Assembly: GCA_013334225.1 (NCBI GenBank)
Contig: JAAXXY010000001.1
Coordinates: 1 to 64,000, forward strand
Length of the DNA: 64,000 nt
From: Chlorobiaceae bacterium
GTDB taxonomy: Bacteria; Bacteroidota; Chlorobiia; Chlorobiales; Chlorobiaceae
Reading direction: 5' to 3'
The notes beneath the pieces are model-generated. The model did not search any database, was not told the DNA's origin, and was given only the letters and a program-made list of their open reading frames with translations. Positions 1 through 10,671 of this stretch are shown here, piece by piece. Each line of letters opens with the position of its first letter. Position 1 is the first letter of the stretch. The translations under genes were made by a program, and so were the position numbers.

Positions 1-306
1 GAAAAAAAAGAGGGGATGACAACGAAGCTCCTCGACGGTCGTCTGAAACATTATTCCTATGACAATACCGCTCAGCTTATCCAGAAAATGCAGCACTATT
101 CCACACTATGGGCCGAGGAAAACCTTGGCAGAAAAAAAACGACTCCGGTCAGAGCCTTGCTGAATGGATTGATTACTTTTTTTCAGTCATATGTACTGAA
201 AAACGGATGGTTGTACGGCTATGAAGGTTTGTTGATTTCGATTTCAAACGCAAATGGTGCGTTTTACAAATATATCAAGCTGTATGAAGCGGAACGATAC
301 CATTAA
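1..306 (+). CDS. Glycosyltransferase family 2, C-terminal fragment (5' end outside window)
   Basis: Frame is open to the left window edge (E K K E G M...); 'LDGRLKHYSYDN' resembles WaaE/KdtX-like GT2 C-termini. Confidence 0.6.
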   Translation, partial: EKKEGMTTKLLDGRLKHYSYDNTAQLIQKMQHYSTLWAEENLGRKKTTPVRALLNGLITFFQSYVLKNGWLYGYEGLLISISNANGAFYKYIKLYEAERYH

Positions 307-1093
307 TTGTAGTCTTGTCATAACTACTTACAACAGGCCGGAGGCGCTCGAACTGTCAATTCGTAGCGCGCTTTCACAATCAGTCCCTCCTTTTGAAATC
401 ATCATTGCCGATGACGGCAGTACGTGCGAAACGGCGTTTCTAATTGATAATCTCAGTCCCCTGTCTCATGTGCCGCTGATTCATGTCTGGCAGGAAGACC
501 TGGGCTTCAGGGCTGCCGCGTCGAGAAACAGGGCAATTGCCGAAACAAAAGGTAATTACATCGTTATCATCGATGGCGATATGCTGCTGGATACGGATTT
601 CATAAGGGATCACAGAAGCATGGCGCTTGAAGGATCTTTCATTCAGGGATCCCGGGTGCTTCTTTCACGTGAAAATTCCGATATGCGCCTCGAAACGAAG
701 GTTACCGATGTTTCTCCTTTTGAAAAAGGGCTCGGGAATCGCAAGAACACGTTGCGACTGCCGTGGTTGTCCGGTCGTCTGGCAATTAAAAACAGGTCAC
801 TCTCCGGTATCAGGAGTTGCAATATGTCTTTTTTCAGGAAAGACTGTATCCTTATCAATGGATTCAATGAGGATTTTGTCGGATGGGGCCGCGAGGACAG
901 CGAATTTGCTGTCAGGATGATGAACAAAGGGATTTTACGTCGTAATGTAAAGTTCAGCGCCATTGCCTACCATCTCTGGCATCCGGAAAATTCGAGAAAA
1001 CAGCTTGCTGAAAATGACCGGCTGCTTGAACGGGCCATCGATGAGCATGTGACTTTCTGCCGAAACGGCATCGATAAATATCTAAACCAGTAA
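284..1093 (+). CDS. Glycosyltransferase family 2 (galactosyltransferase-like C-terminal domain)
   Basis: SLVITTYNRPEAL start, DDGS, IDGDMLL and GWGREDSEFAVR motifs; ATG at 284 preferred over 254. Confidence 0.85.
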   Translation: MKRNDTINCSLVITTYNRPEALELSIRSALSQSVPPFEIIIADDGSTCETAFLIDNLSPLSHVPLIHVWQEDLGFRAAASRNRAIAETKGNYIVIIDGDMLLDTDFIRDHRSMALEGSFIQGSRVLLSRENSDMRLETKVTDVSPFEKGLGNRKNTLRLPWLSGRLAIKNRSLSGIRSCNMSFFRKDCILINGFNEDFVGWGREDSEFAVRMMNKGILRRNVKFSAIAYHLWHPENSRKQLAENDRLLERAIDEHVTFCRNGIDKYLNQ

Positions 1094-1098
1094 GTGGC

Positions 1099-1965
1099 AT
1101 GAAAATCAGTGCGTTTACTTTTATCAGGAACGGCTCTATCTTCGGGTTTCCATACAGGGAATCGATTCGTTCAGTGCTGCCGATTGTCGACGAGTTTGTC
1201 GTCAATGTCGGATATGGTGATGACGATACTCTTGAAAAGATTAAGGAGATAGGTGACAGGAAGATTCGCATCATCGAATCATCCTGGAACGACAACATGA
1301 AAGTTTCCGGCTATGTCTACGGCCAGCAGAAAATGATCGCGCAGTTCAACTGCACCGGGGACTGGGCATTTTATCTTGAAGGCGATGAAATTGTTCATGA
1401 AAACGATCTCCAGAAAATTGTCGATGCCTGCCGGAGCAATCTGCACGACGAGCGAGTTGAAGTGCTTGCCTTCGATTATATACATTTTTATGGCAACGCG
1501 AACAGTTACCTCGACTCACCAGGCTGGTATCGGCAGGCGGCAAGGATTATAAGGACTTCCGTCAGGTCATATGCTCCAGACGGTCTGTTCTGGCATGTAC
1601 TTACTGATAAAAGCAAGGTCAGCCGCTATCCGCGGGCAGCGCATACTGGTGCGATGATTTATCATTACGGGTGGGCAAGGAGTGAAGAAGAAATGAACCG
1701 GAAATCGGCAAATGTGCAGAAGTACTGGGATAAAAACCATCAGAAGATTGATTACCGGGAAATTGACCAGATGATCATCCGGGAGTTTACCGGAACGCAC
1801 CCGGCGGTTATCAAAGATTGGCTGCCAAACGAAAAGGGAGTGTTCCGGGCCAATCCGGCTCACAACCTGACCCGACGGGAAAAGAAGCACAGATTGATGA
1901 AGCGCATAGAGGAGTTGTTCGGTCTGGATCTGAGCAAAAAACATTTTATTCCGTTGAAATCATGA
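1099..1965 (+). CDS. Glycosyltransferase family 2
   Basis: ISAFTFIRNG..., LEGDE motif; GT2 layout. Confidence 0.75.
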   Translation: MKISAFTFIRNGSIFGFPYRESIRSVLPIVDEFVVNVGYGDDDTLEKIKEIGDRKIRIIESSWNDNMKVSGYVYGQQKMIAQFNCTGDWAFYLEGDEIVHENDLQKIVDACRSNLHDERVEVLAFDYIHFYGNANSYLDSPGWYRQAARIIRTSVRSYAPDGLFWHVLTDKSKVSRYPRAAHTGAMIYHYGWARSEEEMNRKSANVQKYWDKNHQKIDYREIDQMIIREFTGTHPAVIKDWLPNEKGVFRANPAHNLTRREKKHRLMKRIEELFGLDLSKKHFIPLKS

Positions 1966-2038
1966 ATCCGGCTAATGATGGTTTCGATGTTTACGGAAGG
2001 ACATCGAAAAAATATTGACAATCTGTTTATCGGTATAT

Positions 2039-2986
2039 ATGAATTCTTCAGTTGTTCTCATGCCAAACTGGATAGGAGATATGCTCCTTGCTCTTTCGAT
2101 TGTTGAGAGACTGCCTGAAAGACGCCGCTTGCAAACAACGCTGCTGGTGCCAGGTCATATGGGCGCTCTTGTCAGTCTGTTGAGTGACCTGCCCCAGATT
2201 GAGTTTGCCAGAACAGATGCGGATGAGAGGAACCGTACCGTGCATGACGTCCGCAGCAGGGGATTCCATACCATGTACCTGCTCCCGTTTTCATTCTCTT
2301 CCGCATGGTTCGCTATGAAGACAGGGGTTCCTGTCAGACGGGGTTTATCACTCGAAATGAGACGTTTTCTGCTCAACGAGCCTTTACCGGGAAAACTAAG
2401 AGACAAGTCAAGTCACATTACGCTTGAATATGCCAAAATCCTCGATACGCCATACAGCCCACCCGACGAGTGGATCGGTAAAAAGGTTAAGCCGGACCAT
2501 AGTCATGCCGGTTCAATTGTTTTCTGCCCTGGCGCGATTTACGGTCCGGCAAAAAAATGGCGTCATTTTCCCAATCTGGCATTGCTGAAGGAGCGGGACA
2601 AGATCGTAATCCTTGGAAAACCCGAAGACCGGGAATCGGCAATGGAGATTGTCCGCATCGCGCCAGGAAGGGTCACGGACCTGACTGGAAATACCTCATT
2701 GACAGAAGCGGCATCGATAATGGCTGGTGCTCGTGCGGTTGTTTCAAACGACTCCGGTCTGATGCATCTTGCGGCATTTATAGGCACTCCGGTCATCGGT
2801 CTGTTTGGTTCAACGAGCCCGATATGGACCCGACCACTTGGAAAGAAAAGCATTGCGATGAACTTTCCTGAACCCTGCGCTCCCTGTTTCGATCATAAAT
2901 GCAGATATGAACACTACAGGTGTCTTGAAAACATAACGCCGAATATCGTGGCAGAAGCGATAGATAAATTGTGCGTCTCGAATTGA
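2039..2986 (+). CDS. ADP-heptose:LPS heptosyltransferase (GT9, WaaF-like)
   Basis: MPNWIGDMLLALS, CPGAIYGPAKKW, SNDSGLMHLAAFIGTPVIGLFGSTSP motifs. Confidence 0.9.
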   Translation: MNSSVVLMPNWIGDMLLALSIVERLPERRRLQTTLLVPGHMGALVSLLSDLPQIEFARTDADERNRTVHDVRSRGFHTMYLLPFSFSSAWFAMKTGVPVRRGLSLEMRRFLLNEPLPGKLRDKSSHITLEYAKILDTPYSPPDEWIGKKVKPDHSHAGSIVFCPGAIYGPAKKWRHFPNLALLKERDKIVILGKPEDRESAMEIVRIAPGRVTDLTGNTSLTEAASIMAGARAVVSNDSGLMHLAAFIGTPVIGLFGSTSPIWTRPLGKKSIAMNFPEPCAPCFDHKCRYEHYRCLENITPNIVAEAIDKLCVSN

Positions 2987-3023
2987 TAAAATCCTGTAAT
3001 ACGGTTTAATATAGAATAAATAG

Positions 3024-3488
3024 ATGTCTATATATATTCATCCTGTCTCTGATGTAAAAAGCGGGGATATTGGTCAAAATACAAAAATCTGGCAGTATAC
3101 AGTTGTTCTGGAAGGTGCAAAAATTGGAAATAATTGTAATATCTGTTCGCATTGCTTTATCGAGAATAATGTTATTATTGGCGATCGAGTAACCGTTAAA
3201 TCTGGCGTTCAGTTATGGGACGGAGTCAGGCTCGGTGATGATGTATTCGTTGGTCCGAATGTAACATTTACCAATGATAAATATCCCAAAAGCCGCAATG
3301 CGGAATACACATGTTTAGAAACATGGATTGAAAACGGGGCTGTAATTGGTGGAGGTGCTGTAATTCTTCCTGGTATTCGAATAGGTGCGGGTGCTGTTGT
3401 AGGTGCAGGTGCTGTTGTAACAAAAAATGTTCCCGGGGGAGTTACCGTTGTCGGTAATCCGGCAAAAGCAATTAAAATAGATAAATGA
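3024..3488 (+). CDS. Left-handed beta-helix acyltransferase (FdtC/WlbB-like sugar N-acetyltransferase)
   Basis: Hexapeptide repeats ([21 protein letters not shown]...); adjacent to FdtA/FdtB homologues. Confidence 0.8.
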   Translation: MSIYIHPVSDVKSGDIGQNTKIWQYTVVLEGAKIGNNCNICSHCFIENNVIIGDRVTVKSGVQLWDGVRLGDDVFVGPNVTFTNDKYPKSRNAEYTCLETWIENGAVIGGGAVILPGIRIGAGAVVGAGAVVTKNVPGGVTVVGNPAKAIKIDK

Positions 3489-3910
3489 TAACAATGTCGT
3501 TTACTCTTGATTTATGCAAATTTATCGATCTTCCAAAGATACACGATCCACGAGGCAATCTCACTTTTATTGAAGGAAATCAGCATGTTCCCTTCGATAT
3601 TCAGCGAGTTTATTATCTATATGACGTACCGGGAGGTTCCGAGAGGGGAGGGCATGCACACAAGGCTCTCCATCAATTAATTATTGCGATGTCCGGGAGT
3701 TTTGATGTTGTGCTTGATGATGGAAAAGATAAAAAGCGATTTCATCTGAACAGGTCTTACAATGGTCTTTATGTATGTCCCATGATCTGGCGAGAGCTTG
3801 ATAATTTTTCATCAGGTTCCGTATGTATGGTTCTTGCTTCAAACAGATACGAAGAAGGTGATTATTATCGTGATTATGCGGAATTTATGCGTGCGAGGTG
3901 GAAAGCATGA
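3485..3910 (+). CDS. dTDP-4-keto-6-deoxyglucose 3,4-ketoisomerase family (FdtA/QdtA-like, WxcM-like cupin)
   Basis: [23 protein letters not shown] motifs; ATGA overlap with upstream gene. Confidence 0.85.
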   Translation: MITMSFTLDLCKFIDLPKIHDPRGNLTFIEGNQHVPFDIQRVYYLYDVPGGSERGGHAHKALHQLIIAMSGSFDVVLDDGKDKKRFHLNRSYNGLYVCPMIWRELDNFSSGSVCMVLASNRYEEGDYYRDYAEFMRARWKA

Positions 3911-5004
3911 TGATCCAGTTTCTTGATTTACGTGCAGCTTATATCGAATTGAAATCAGAGATAGATGAAGCTGTCAATCGTGTACTGAGTAGCGGTTGGT
4001 ATATACTTGGAGAGGAAGTTGACGCTTTTGAAAAAGAGTACGCTTCGTTTTGTGAAACGGACTATGCTGTTGGTGTTGGTAATGGACTTGATGCATTACA
4101 TTTGGCGTTGCTTGCAATGGGAATCGGCGAAGGTGATGAGGTTATCGCTCCTTCAAATACCTATATAGCGACCTGGCTTGCGATCAGTCAATGCGGCGCC
4201 ATTCCTGTTCCCGTAGAACCGTTAGAGCCAACATACAATATTGATCCCCGAAGAATAGAAGAGGCAATAACAAAAAAAACAAAAGCGATTATCCCTGTTC
4301 ATCTTTACGGCCAACCCGCTGATATTGATCCTGTTCTGGGTATAGCGAATAAATATGGATTGAAAGTTCTTGAAGATGCGGCGCAGGCACATGGGGCCCG
4401 TTATAAAGGAAAACGTATCGGCGGGCATGGAGATGCTGTCGCATGGAGTTTCTATCCCGGCAAGAATCTGGGCGCTATGGGTGATGCCGGGGCTGTGACA
4501 ACGAATGATCCTGAAATTGCCGATAGAATCCGTGTATTGAGAAATTACGGATCAAGAGTGAAGTATATCAATGAAATTAAAGGGTTCAACAGCCGGCTCG
4601 ATCCAGTTCAATCAGCGGTACTGCGAGTAAAGCTCAGGTACCTCGATGAATGGAATACCCGCCGTAAAAAAATAGCGGAGAAATATTTTGCTGTCTTGAA
4701 AGATTTTGATCTTGTCCTTCCGGATGTTCCGGAATGGGCAGATCCTGTCTGGCATCTTTATGTTGTTCAATCAGAAAATCGTGATGCAATACAACGTATT
4801 TTAAAAGAGTCGGGGGTTGAAACAATGTTGCATTATCCGATTCCACCTCATTTACAAGATGCATATGCTGACTCAGGATATAAAAACGGATCCTGCCCTA
4901 TAGCAGAAAAAATCAGTCAGCATGTATTCAGTCTGCCAATCGGTCCTCATTTAAAAGATATTGAGCAGGATTCTGTAGTGACTGCCATATCTCGTTATCC
5001 CTGA
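3907..5004 (+). CDS. DegT/DnrJ/EryC1 sugar aminotransferase (FdtB/QdtB-like)
   Basis: [47 protein letters not shown] motifs; ATGA start overlap. Confidence 0.9.
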   Translation: MMIQFLDLRAAYIELKSEIDEAVNRVLSSGWYILGEEVDAFEKEYASFCETDYAVGVGNGLDALHLALLAMGIGEGDEVIAPSNTYIATWLAISQCGAIPVPVEPLEPTYNIDPRRIEEAITKKTKAIIPVHLYGQPADIDPVLGIANKYGLKVLEDAAQAHGARYKGKRIGGHGDAVAWSFYPGKNLGAMGDAGAVTTNDPEIADRIRVLRNYGSRVKYINEIKGFNSRLDPVQSAVLRVKLRYLDEWNTRRKKIAEKYFAVLKDFDLVLPDVPEWADPVWHLYVVQSENRDAIQRILKESGVETMLHYPIPPHLQDAYADSGYKNGSCPIAEKISQHVFSLPIGPHLKDIEQDSVVTAISRYP

Positions 5005-5039
5005 AATCCTGAAATGCCACGTTTTTCACTCAGTAACTG

Positions 5040-5264
5040 CTAAAAATATTCTTCAAGTCTGCCGGTCATTGCATTCATGGTGAAATTGTATTCACCCTTA
5101 TGTAACCGGCATTTCCAAAATCGGAAAGCTGTGGCATAATCATGCGGAATCGAAATGGAATCAGGTTTTTCAGCTCCGCTAATATTGATGGCTGAATTGC
5201 AATTTTCATACCGGCAAGGCTCAATTTCTCCGGTTCTGATGATGATACTTGCACAATGGTCTTG
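5040..5264 (-). pseudogene. Coding-like remnant on minus strand (possible decayed glycosyltransferase C-terminus)
   Basis: Minus frame reads CASIIIRTGEIEPCRYENCNSAINISGAEKPDSISIPHDYATAFRFWKCRLHKGEYNFTMNAMTGRLEEYF*, with no ATG start; a second minus frame upstream also looks coding. Confidence 0.35.
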
Positions 5265-5479
5265 TTAAAACCGGGAATTGTTGTAACTGTTCAACTGCTT
5301 GTGTTATGCTGAATCCGGTTTGAAGAAAACAACTGTTTCTTTTCCGTTCGATGTTCTATTGAAAATAACGGTAAAATGATTTTCGATTTGTTTTTTCCTG
5401 CAGCAATGTCTATCTGTATATAAAGAAATCACTTCCGGATGTTTTAAATGTCATGGCATCCTGAATTCGCTGATCATCG

Positions 5480-6433
5480 ATGCAAAACGTGCAACTATCT
5501 GACTCCTTTGCCGGAAAGCGGCCCTCCTTTATCGTCAATACCATCGTGCTGATCGGTATCATGGCACTCTATCTCGTTGCAGGAGCAATGATCCTGATTG
5601 TTACCGGCATCGGCAGCAGCGGAGAACAGGTTTCAGGGCTGACACCTGAACTTGTCTCCCGGCATCTCGCATCAATCCGTCTGGCTCAGGTCTTTGGACA
5701 GATAATTGTTCTTGCGATACCGGTTATACTGCTTTCCGCGTTTCATACTGGATCCGGAAATCCATTCTCCCGGAAAAGCCTGGCATTTTTAGGTGTCGGC
5801 CGCATTCCGGATGGTAAAGTGCTGTTACTTGGTGTTTCAGGAATATTTCTTCTTCAGCCGCTTCTGCATACGATTTCTTCGCTTGAGCAGCTCTTCCTCT
5901 GGCCTGCCCTTGGAAAGGCGGGAACGGAGGTTCTCCGGCAGCAGGAACAAATGGATGCATTTATCAGGGAACTTGCCCAGGTTCACAGCGTACCGGAATT
6001 TTTCCTGGTGATTTTTGTTCTGGCTCTTACTCCAGCCATATGCGAAGAGCTCCTGTTCAGGGGATATGTTCAGCAGAATTATACACGTTCGATGTCGTCC
6101 GGAAATGCGGTGCTGCTGACCGGGGTGGTGTTTGCATTCTTTCATATGAGTGCATTCAATATTCTTTCTCTTGCTTTGCTTGGGTGGTTTATTGGCTATA
6201 TTTATGCAAAAACAGGTAATCTTGCGGTTCCTGCTTTTGTGCATTTCGTGAACAATCTTGCCGCTCTGCTTGTCCTTTTTTTTACGGAGGGTACCGGCCC
6301 TGACAGTGTTTCAAATCCGGAGAAAGTCATTTATTCTGTCTGGTGGTGGCTTTTCCTTGCAGGGAGTTTATATCTTTTCATGACAGTGGTCCGGCGCCTG
6401 TCATCAGAAAATGTTACGAAGGGTTTTGTTTAA
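5480..6433 (+). CDS. CPBP family intramembrane metalloprotease
   Basis: EELLFRGYVQ, FAFFHMSAFN, FVHFVNNLAA motifs with multiple TM segments. Confidence 0.9.
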   Translation: MQNVQLSDSFAGKRPSFIVNTIVLIGIMALYLVAGAMILIVTGIGSSGEQVSGLTPELVSRHLASIRLAQVFGQIIVLAIPVILLSAFHTGSGNPFSRKSLAFLGVGRIPDGKVLLLGVSGIFLLQPLLHTISSLEQLFLWPALGKAGTEVLRQQEQMDAFIRELAQVHSVPEFFLVIFVLALTPAICEELLFRGYVQQNYTRSMSSGNAVLLTGVVFAFFHMSAFNILSLALLGWFIGYIYAKTGNLAVPAFVHFVNNLAALLVLFFTEGTGPDSVSNPEKVIYSVWWWLFLAGSLYLFMTVVRRLSSENVTKGFV

Positions 6434-6482
6434 GATTGTGTCAGGGTTGATCCGGAAAAATAGGCAGTAATAAATACACGAT

Positions 6483-7304
6483 ATGGGCAATCTGTTAAGC
6501 ATGAATCTCCTGCAGAGGGTTTTGGTGGCCCTTGTGGGAATTCCTTTTCTGTTATGGCTGATCCAGATTGGCGGAAGCTGGTTTTTCTGTTTTTTTCTTG
6601 TGCTTGCACTGGTCGCTGCTTTCGAGTTCCATCGTCTCTCTTGTCACAAGGCCAAACCGCCGTCATTATGGCTTGTCCTGTTCATAACATTATTGTTTCA
6701 ACTGAACTTCTATCTCCATGTTCTGGAGGTATGGGAGTTGCTGCTCGCTGTTGTGATTATCCTTCTCGTGATAGAACTTTTTTTAAAGGAAGGCTCGCCG
6801 CTGCTCAACCTTGGCTCGGCACTGCCCGGCCTGCTCTACGTGAACCTGTCATTCGGTTCACTGTTGAGACTCCGTCTCGATTCAGCAGATGAAACTGGCA
6901 GAACCATGGTTTTTCTCATGTTTCTCTGTGTCTGGGCTGCCGATATATCTGCTTTTTTCGGTGGCAGCCTGCTTGGCGGCAAATTTATCCGTCGCAAGCT
7001 CTTTGAACGTCTCAGTCCTCATAAAACGTGGGAGGGGTTTTTGTTCGGTCTTGCGGGCAGCATTATAGCATCGTTGATTTTTGCCAGCTATAATCCCCAT
7101 CTGGCATTGAAATCGGCATTTCTTACAGGTTCACTGATCGGGCTTGCAAGTCCGGCAGGCGACCTTATCGAGTCGATGTTCAAAAGAGATGCCGGTGTCA
7201 AGGATTCTTCAGCCCTGATCCCGGGCCACGGCGGAGTACTTGACCGGTTTGACACGATCATGTTTGTTTCTCCTTTCATTTACTTTATTACTTTTCGGCT
7301 TTAG
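6483..7304 (+). CDS. cdsA: Phosphatidate cytidylyltransferase
   Basis: C-terminal SPAGDLIESMFKRDAGVKDSSALIPGHGGVLDRFDTIMF signature. Confidence 0.95.
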   Translation: MGNLLSMNLLQRVLVALVGIPFLLWLIQIGGSWFFCFFLVLALVAAFEFHRLSCHKAKPPSLWLVLFITLLFQLNFYLHVLEVWELLLAVVIILLVIELFLKEGSPLLNLGSALPGLLYVNLSFGSLLRLRLDSADETGRTMVFLMFLCVWAADISAFFGGSLLGGKFIRRKLFERLSPHKTWEGFLFGLAGSIIASLIFASYNPHLALKSAFLTGSLIGLASPAGDLIESMFKRDAGVKDSSALIPGHGGVLDRFDTIMFVSPFIYFITFRL

Positions 7305-7421
7305 ATTGAAGGGATTCCGGTTCAGGAAATGAGGAAAAAATGTTTTTATATATTAAGGGTTCGTTTTAGCTGAAGGTACTCTTTAACAGGCCGAAGTGAC
7401 TAACTGTATGAGGTTGTCAAC

Positions 7422-7892
7422 ATGAAAATAGAAGGTTTGCTTTCTGAAAAAAATATTGCTTTAAACCTTGACTTATCCTCGAAGAGTCAGGTGATCGATA
7501 CAATGCTTTCCATAATAGCCGATCATGAGGGAGTAAACAACATTCTCAAACTCAGGACTGATGTTTTCAAACGTGAAGAGGAGATGTCAACAGGTATTGG
7601 AAAGCAGATTGCCCTGCCACATGCAAAAACTGATGCCGTAAAAAGGCCGGTACTGGCTTTTGCAACACTTGGCAATGATGTCAACTTTGATTCGATTGAT
7701 AATTTGCCGGTCAGGCTTGTTTTTTTCCTTGCAACCCCGGAGAATATGCTTTCGGAGCATCTGAAACTGCTCGGACGAATAACGAGGTTAGCCGGTCGGG
7801 AAGAAGTCCGGCGGAAGCTTTTGCTTTCGCGATCACCTTCGGAAGTACTTGAATTGTTCAGAGAGGAAGAAAAAAACTTTCCTCAGATTTAA
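7422..7892 (+). CDS. PTS IIA domain protein (PtsN-like)
   Basis: [29 protein letters not shown] fructose/Ntr family active-site context. Confidence 0.85.
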   Translation: MKIEGLLSEKNIALNLDLSSKSQVIDTMLSIIADHEGVNNILKLRTDVFKREEEMSTGIGKQIALPHAKTDAVKRPVLAFATLGNDVNFDSIDNLPVRLVFFLATPENMLSEHLKLLGRITRLAGREEVRRKLLLSRSPSEVLELFREEEKNFPQI

Positions 7893-7921
7893 TTTTTTTA
7901 CCAGCAGGAATCATTAAGAAT

Positions 7922-9214
7922 ATGCCGCAGTATCAGGCAGTCAAAGGCGCCAGGGACATATTTCCTGAAGAGGCCGCACAATGGAAATATGTTGAGGGTG
8001 TCGTTCATTCTGTAGCATCGCTGTATGGGTTCAGTGAAATCCGTACCCCGGTGTTCGAGTATACCGAGTTGTTTCAGAGAGGGATAGGGGCGACGACAGA
8101 TATTGTCGGGAAAGAGATGTTTTCTTTCCAGCCGGATCCTAACGGCCGTTCCATCACCCTTCGTCCGGAAATGACGGCAGGTGTCATGAGAGCTGTGCTC
8201 CAGAAAAACCTTCTTGCCTCGGCACCTTTGCACAAATTGTATTATATCAGCGAACTTTTTCGCAAGGAGAGGCCGCAGGCGGGCAGGCAGAGGCAGTTCT
8301 CCCAGTTCGGAGCGGAATTGCTCGGAGCATCTTCCCCTGCTGCGGTAGCTGAAGTTATTTCACTGATGATGCATGTATTCGAGTCCCTTGGTCTTCATGG
8401 CCTCAGGCTCAGGATCAATACCCTCGGAGGAACAGAAGACAGGATGCGTTACCGTGAAGCTCTGCGGGGTTATTTTTCGAATCACCATACAAGTCTTGAC
8501 GAAGCATCGAAAGAAAGGCTCGAAAAAAATCCGCTCAGAATCCTCGACTCGAAGAATCCAGGGATACAGGAGATTGTTTCCGGAGCTCCCCGTCTTTTTG
8601 ATTACCTCGGGGTGGAAGCTGTCGGCGATTTCGAGAAAGTTCTGTTCTACCTTGGAGAGCGGGGAATTGCCTTTGAAATTGATTACCGGCTTGTCAGAGG
8701 ACTGGATTATTATAGTTATACGGCGTTCGAGGTTACCAGTTCGGAGCTTGGAGCTCAGGATGCTGTAGGGGGCGGAGGGCGTTATGATGGTCTTTCCCGT
8801 GAGCTGGGCAGTTCTTCTGATATACCGGCCGTCGGATTTGCGGTAGGCATCGAAAGGCTGCTGATGACCATGGAAAAACAGGGGCTTTTTGCCGCTCTCA
8901 CACCTGATGCGCCTCTTGTTTATGTCATTCTGCAGCAGCAGGAATATTCGGACCATGCTATGCGGGTCGCCTATCGGTTGAGAAAGGCAGGAATCAGGAC
9001 TGAAGTGGATCTGGTGTCGAGGAGTATGAAATCCCAGATGAGGGAAGCGAACCGTGTCCGTTCATCCTATGCCCTTTTTATCGGAGAAAACGAGATAGGA
9101 ACAGGTCAATACACTTTGAAAAACCTTGTTACATCCGATCAGACAACCCTTTCACTGGATGCCATCATTGAAATTCTTCATGAACCGGCAATGAAGGAGT
9201 ACGTGAAATCATGA
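7922..9214 (+). CDS. hisS: Histidyl-tRNA synthetase
   Basis: [36 protein letters not shown] motifs. Confidence 0.97.
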   Translation: MPQYQAVKGARDIFPEEAAQWKYVEGVVHSVASLYGFSEIRTPVFEYTELFQRGIGATTDIVGKEMFSFQPDPNGRSITLRPEMTAGVMRAVLQKNLLASAPLHKLYYISELFRKERPQAGRQRQFSQFGAELLGASSPAAVAEVISLMMHVFESLGLHGLRLRINTLGGTEDRMRYREALRGYFSNHHTSLDEASKERLEKNPLRILDSKNPGIQEIVSGAPRLFDYLGVEAVGDFEKVLFYLGERGIAFEIDYRLVRGLDYYSYTAFEVTSSELGAQDAVGGGGRYDGLSRELGSSSDIPAVGFAVGIERLLMTMEKQGLFAALTPDAPLVYVILQQQEYSDHAMRVAYRLRKAGIRTEVDLVSRSMKSQMREANRVRSSYALFIGENEIGTGQYTLKNLVTSDQTTLSLDAIIEILHEPAMKEYVKS

Positions 9215-9465
9215 CAGGCAAACGTCACGCCATAACCTTGTACGGCAAGAAAGAGTGCTGTCTCTGTGACGAGGCAATGGAGGTGCTCGAAAAAGTTGCC
9301 TTATCACTCCCTTTTGAGTTTGAAAAAAAAGATATCACGGAAGATCCGGAACTGCTCGAACGGTTCGGAACTGTTATCCCGGTGGTATTTGTCGATGGCG
9401 AGCAGGTTTTCAGATACAGGGTGAATGAAAACCGTCTCAGGGCATTGTTAAGCAAAGCGAGATAG
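9211..9465 (+). CDS. Glutaredoxin-family protein
   Basis: [21 protein letters not shown] overlap with hisS. Confidence 0.85.
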   Translation: MTGKRHAITLYGKKECCLCDEAMEVLEKVALSLPFEFEKKDITEDPELLERFGTVIPVVFVDGEQVFRYRVNENRLRALLSKAR

Positions 9466-9750
9466 AATACCCTGCGATTTTCGATTTTATTACTACGGCG
9501 ACATTAAGTCGAAAGGAAATCCATGCAACGGGACTGTCATTCCGCAATGAAGCGAAGCGGAATGAAGGATCCATTTTATTACTATACAATAATTTATGGA
9601 TTCTTCGCCTTGCTCAGAATGATAAAACCGCAGCTATTGTTGCTAACCAGGATCGACAGTATTAATTGCCATAGTAATAATAACATCAATCGTTCGGGGA
9701 CGATTGAGGAAGAATTTAGAAATGATTGAAATAGATTAGAGGCCTGCGTC

Positions 9751-9963
9751 ATGCTGAAATTCATTCTTTTTCTCATCGTTTTATTTCTTGTGATCCGACT
9801 GGTGTTGAGAACATTCGGACTAAGGGTTCTTTTTCGTCATGAAAACCTTCGCGATCCTTCCGGGCATTCTTCAACGACATTTTCTTCCGGAAAAAGAGTC
9901 GAGGAGACTGATTACGAAATTGTCGACAGCCACCTTAACGATCCTAAAAGGAATGGTGATTGA
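9751..9963 (+). CDS. Small membrane-anchored protein (DUF4834-like)
   Basis: Single N-terminal TM helix followed by hydrophilic acidic tail. Confidence 0.5.
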   Translation: MLKFILFLIVLFLVIRLVLRTFGLRVLFRHENLRDPSGHSSTTFSSGKRVEETDYEIVDSHLNDPKRNGD

Positions 9964-10036
9964 CATGTTTTGCTATTGCGATATTTTTTGTACATTCATG
10001 TACTTGATTTGGCAGCATGTGGAATTCTTTTGAATG

Positions 10037-10060
10037 AAGTGGGGGATCCCCACTTTTTTG
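10037..10060 (+). terminator. Rho-independent terminator upstream of rimP
   Basis: Perfect stem AAGTGGGG-gat-CCCCACTT followed by TTTTG. Confidence 0.75.
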
Positions 10061-10090
10061 TTTTCTGTTTATTGATTGTTGGAGGTGTTT

Positions 10091-10615
10091 ATGCAGGAAG
10101 AACGTATCAGGCAATTTGTTCTCCAGGTTTTTTCAGAGTTTTCCGGAACGAAAAGCGAAGCAGCCTATCTTGTCGATCTCAGGATAAAAGGTCCGCAGAG
10201 AGGTCGAAAAATCGAGATTGTCGTTGATACCGATGCAGGCATCAGAATCAGCCAGTGTGCCAGGTTCAGCAGGCGGATAAGGGAAATGATCGAAAACGAC
10301 AGTGAAGTGCTTTCCTGTGTCGGTGAAGATTTCGAGCTGATGGTTTCATCCCCGGGTCTTGGAGAGCCGTTGAAGTTTCCCAGGCAGTATATCAGACATA
10401 GCGGAAAACTGTTAAGAGTTACCTATACGGATGAATCAGGCGTTCAGTCGGAACTGTTCGGCCGTCTTGTCGATCTTTCACTCTCGGACGAGAGCAGGCA
10501 GTGGATTATGATCATGCCTGAAAAAACCCGCTCCAAAGGGGCAAAACATGATAAAAATCCGGTAACGCTGTACCTTGACCAGATTGTACGATCGGTTCCC
10601 GAAGCCGAATTATAA
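10091..10615 (+). CDS. rimP: Ribosome maturation factor RimP
   Basis: VSSPGLGEPLKFPRQY motif; immediately upstream of nusA; GGAGG before ATG 10091. Confidence 0.93.
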   Translation: MQEERIRQFVLQVFSEFSGTKSEAAYLVDLRIKGPQRGRKIEIVVDTDAGIRISQCARFSRRIREMIENDSEVLSCVGEDFELMVSSPGLGEPLKFPRQYIRHSGKLLRVTYTDESGVQSELFGRLVDLSLSDESRQWIMIMPEKTRSKGAKHDKNPVTLYLDQIVRSVPEAEL

Positions 10616-10671
10616 AGGGTGTTTAAGGGGAACTCAGGAATTTCTTTAAATAAGCACAATAAAGCAGAGAG

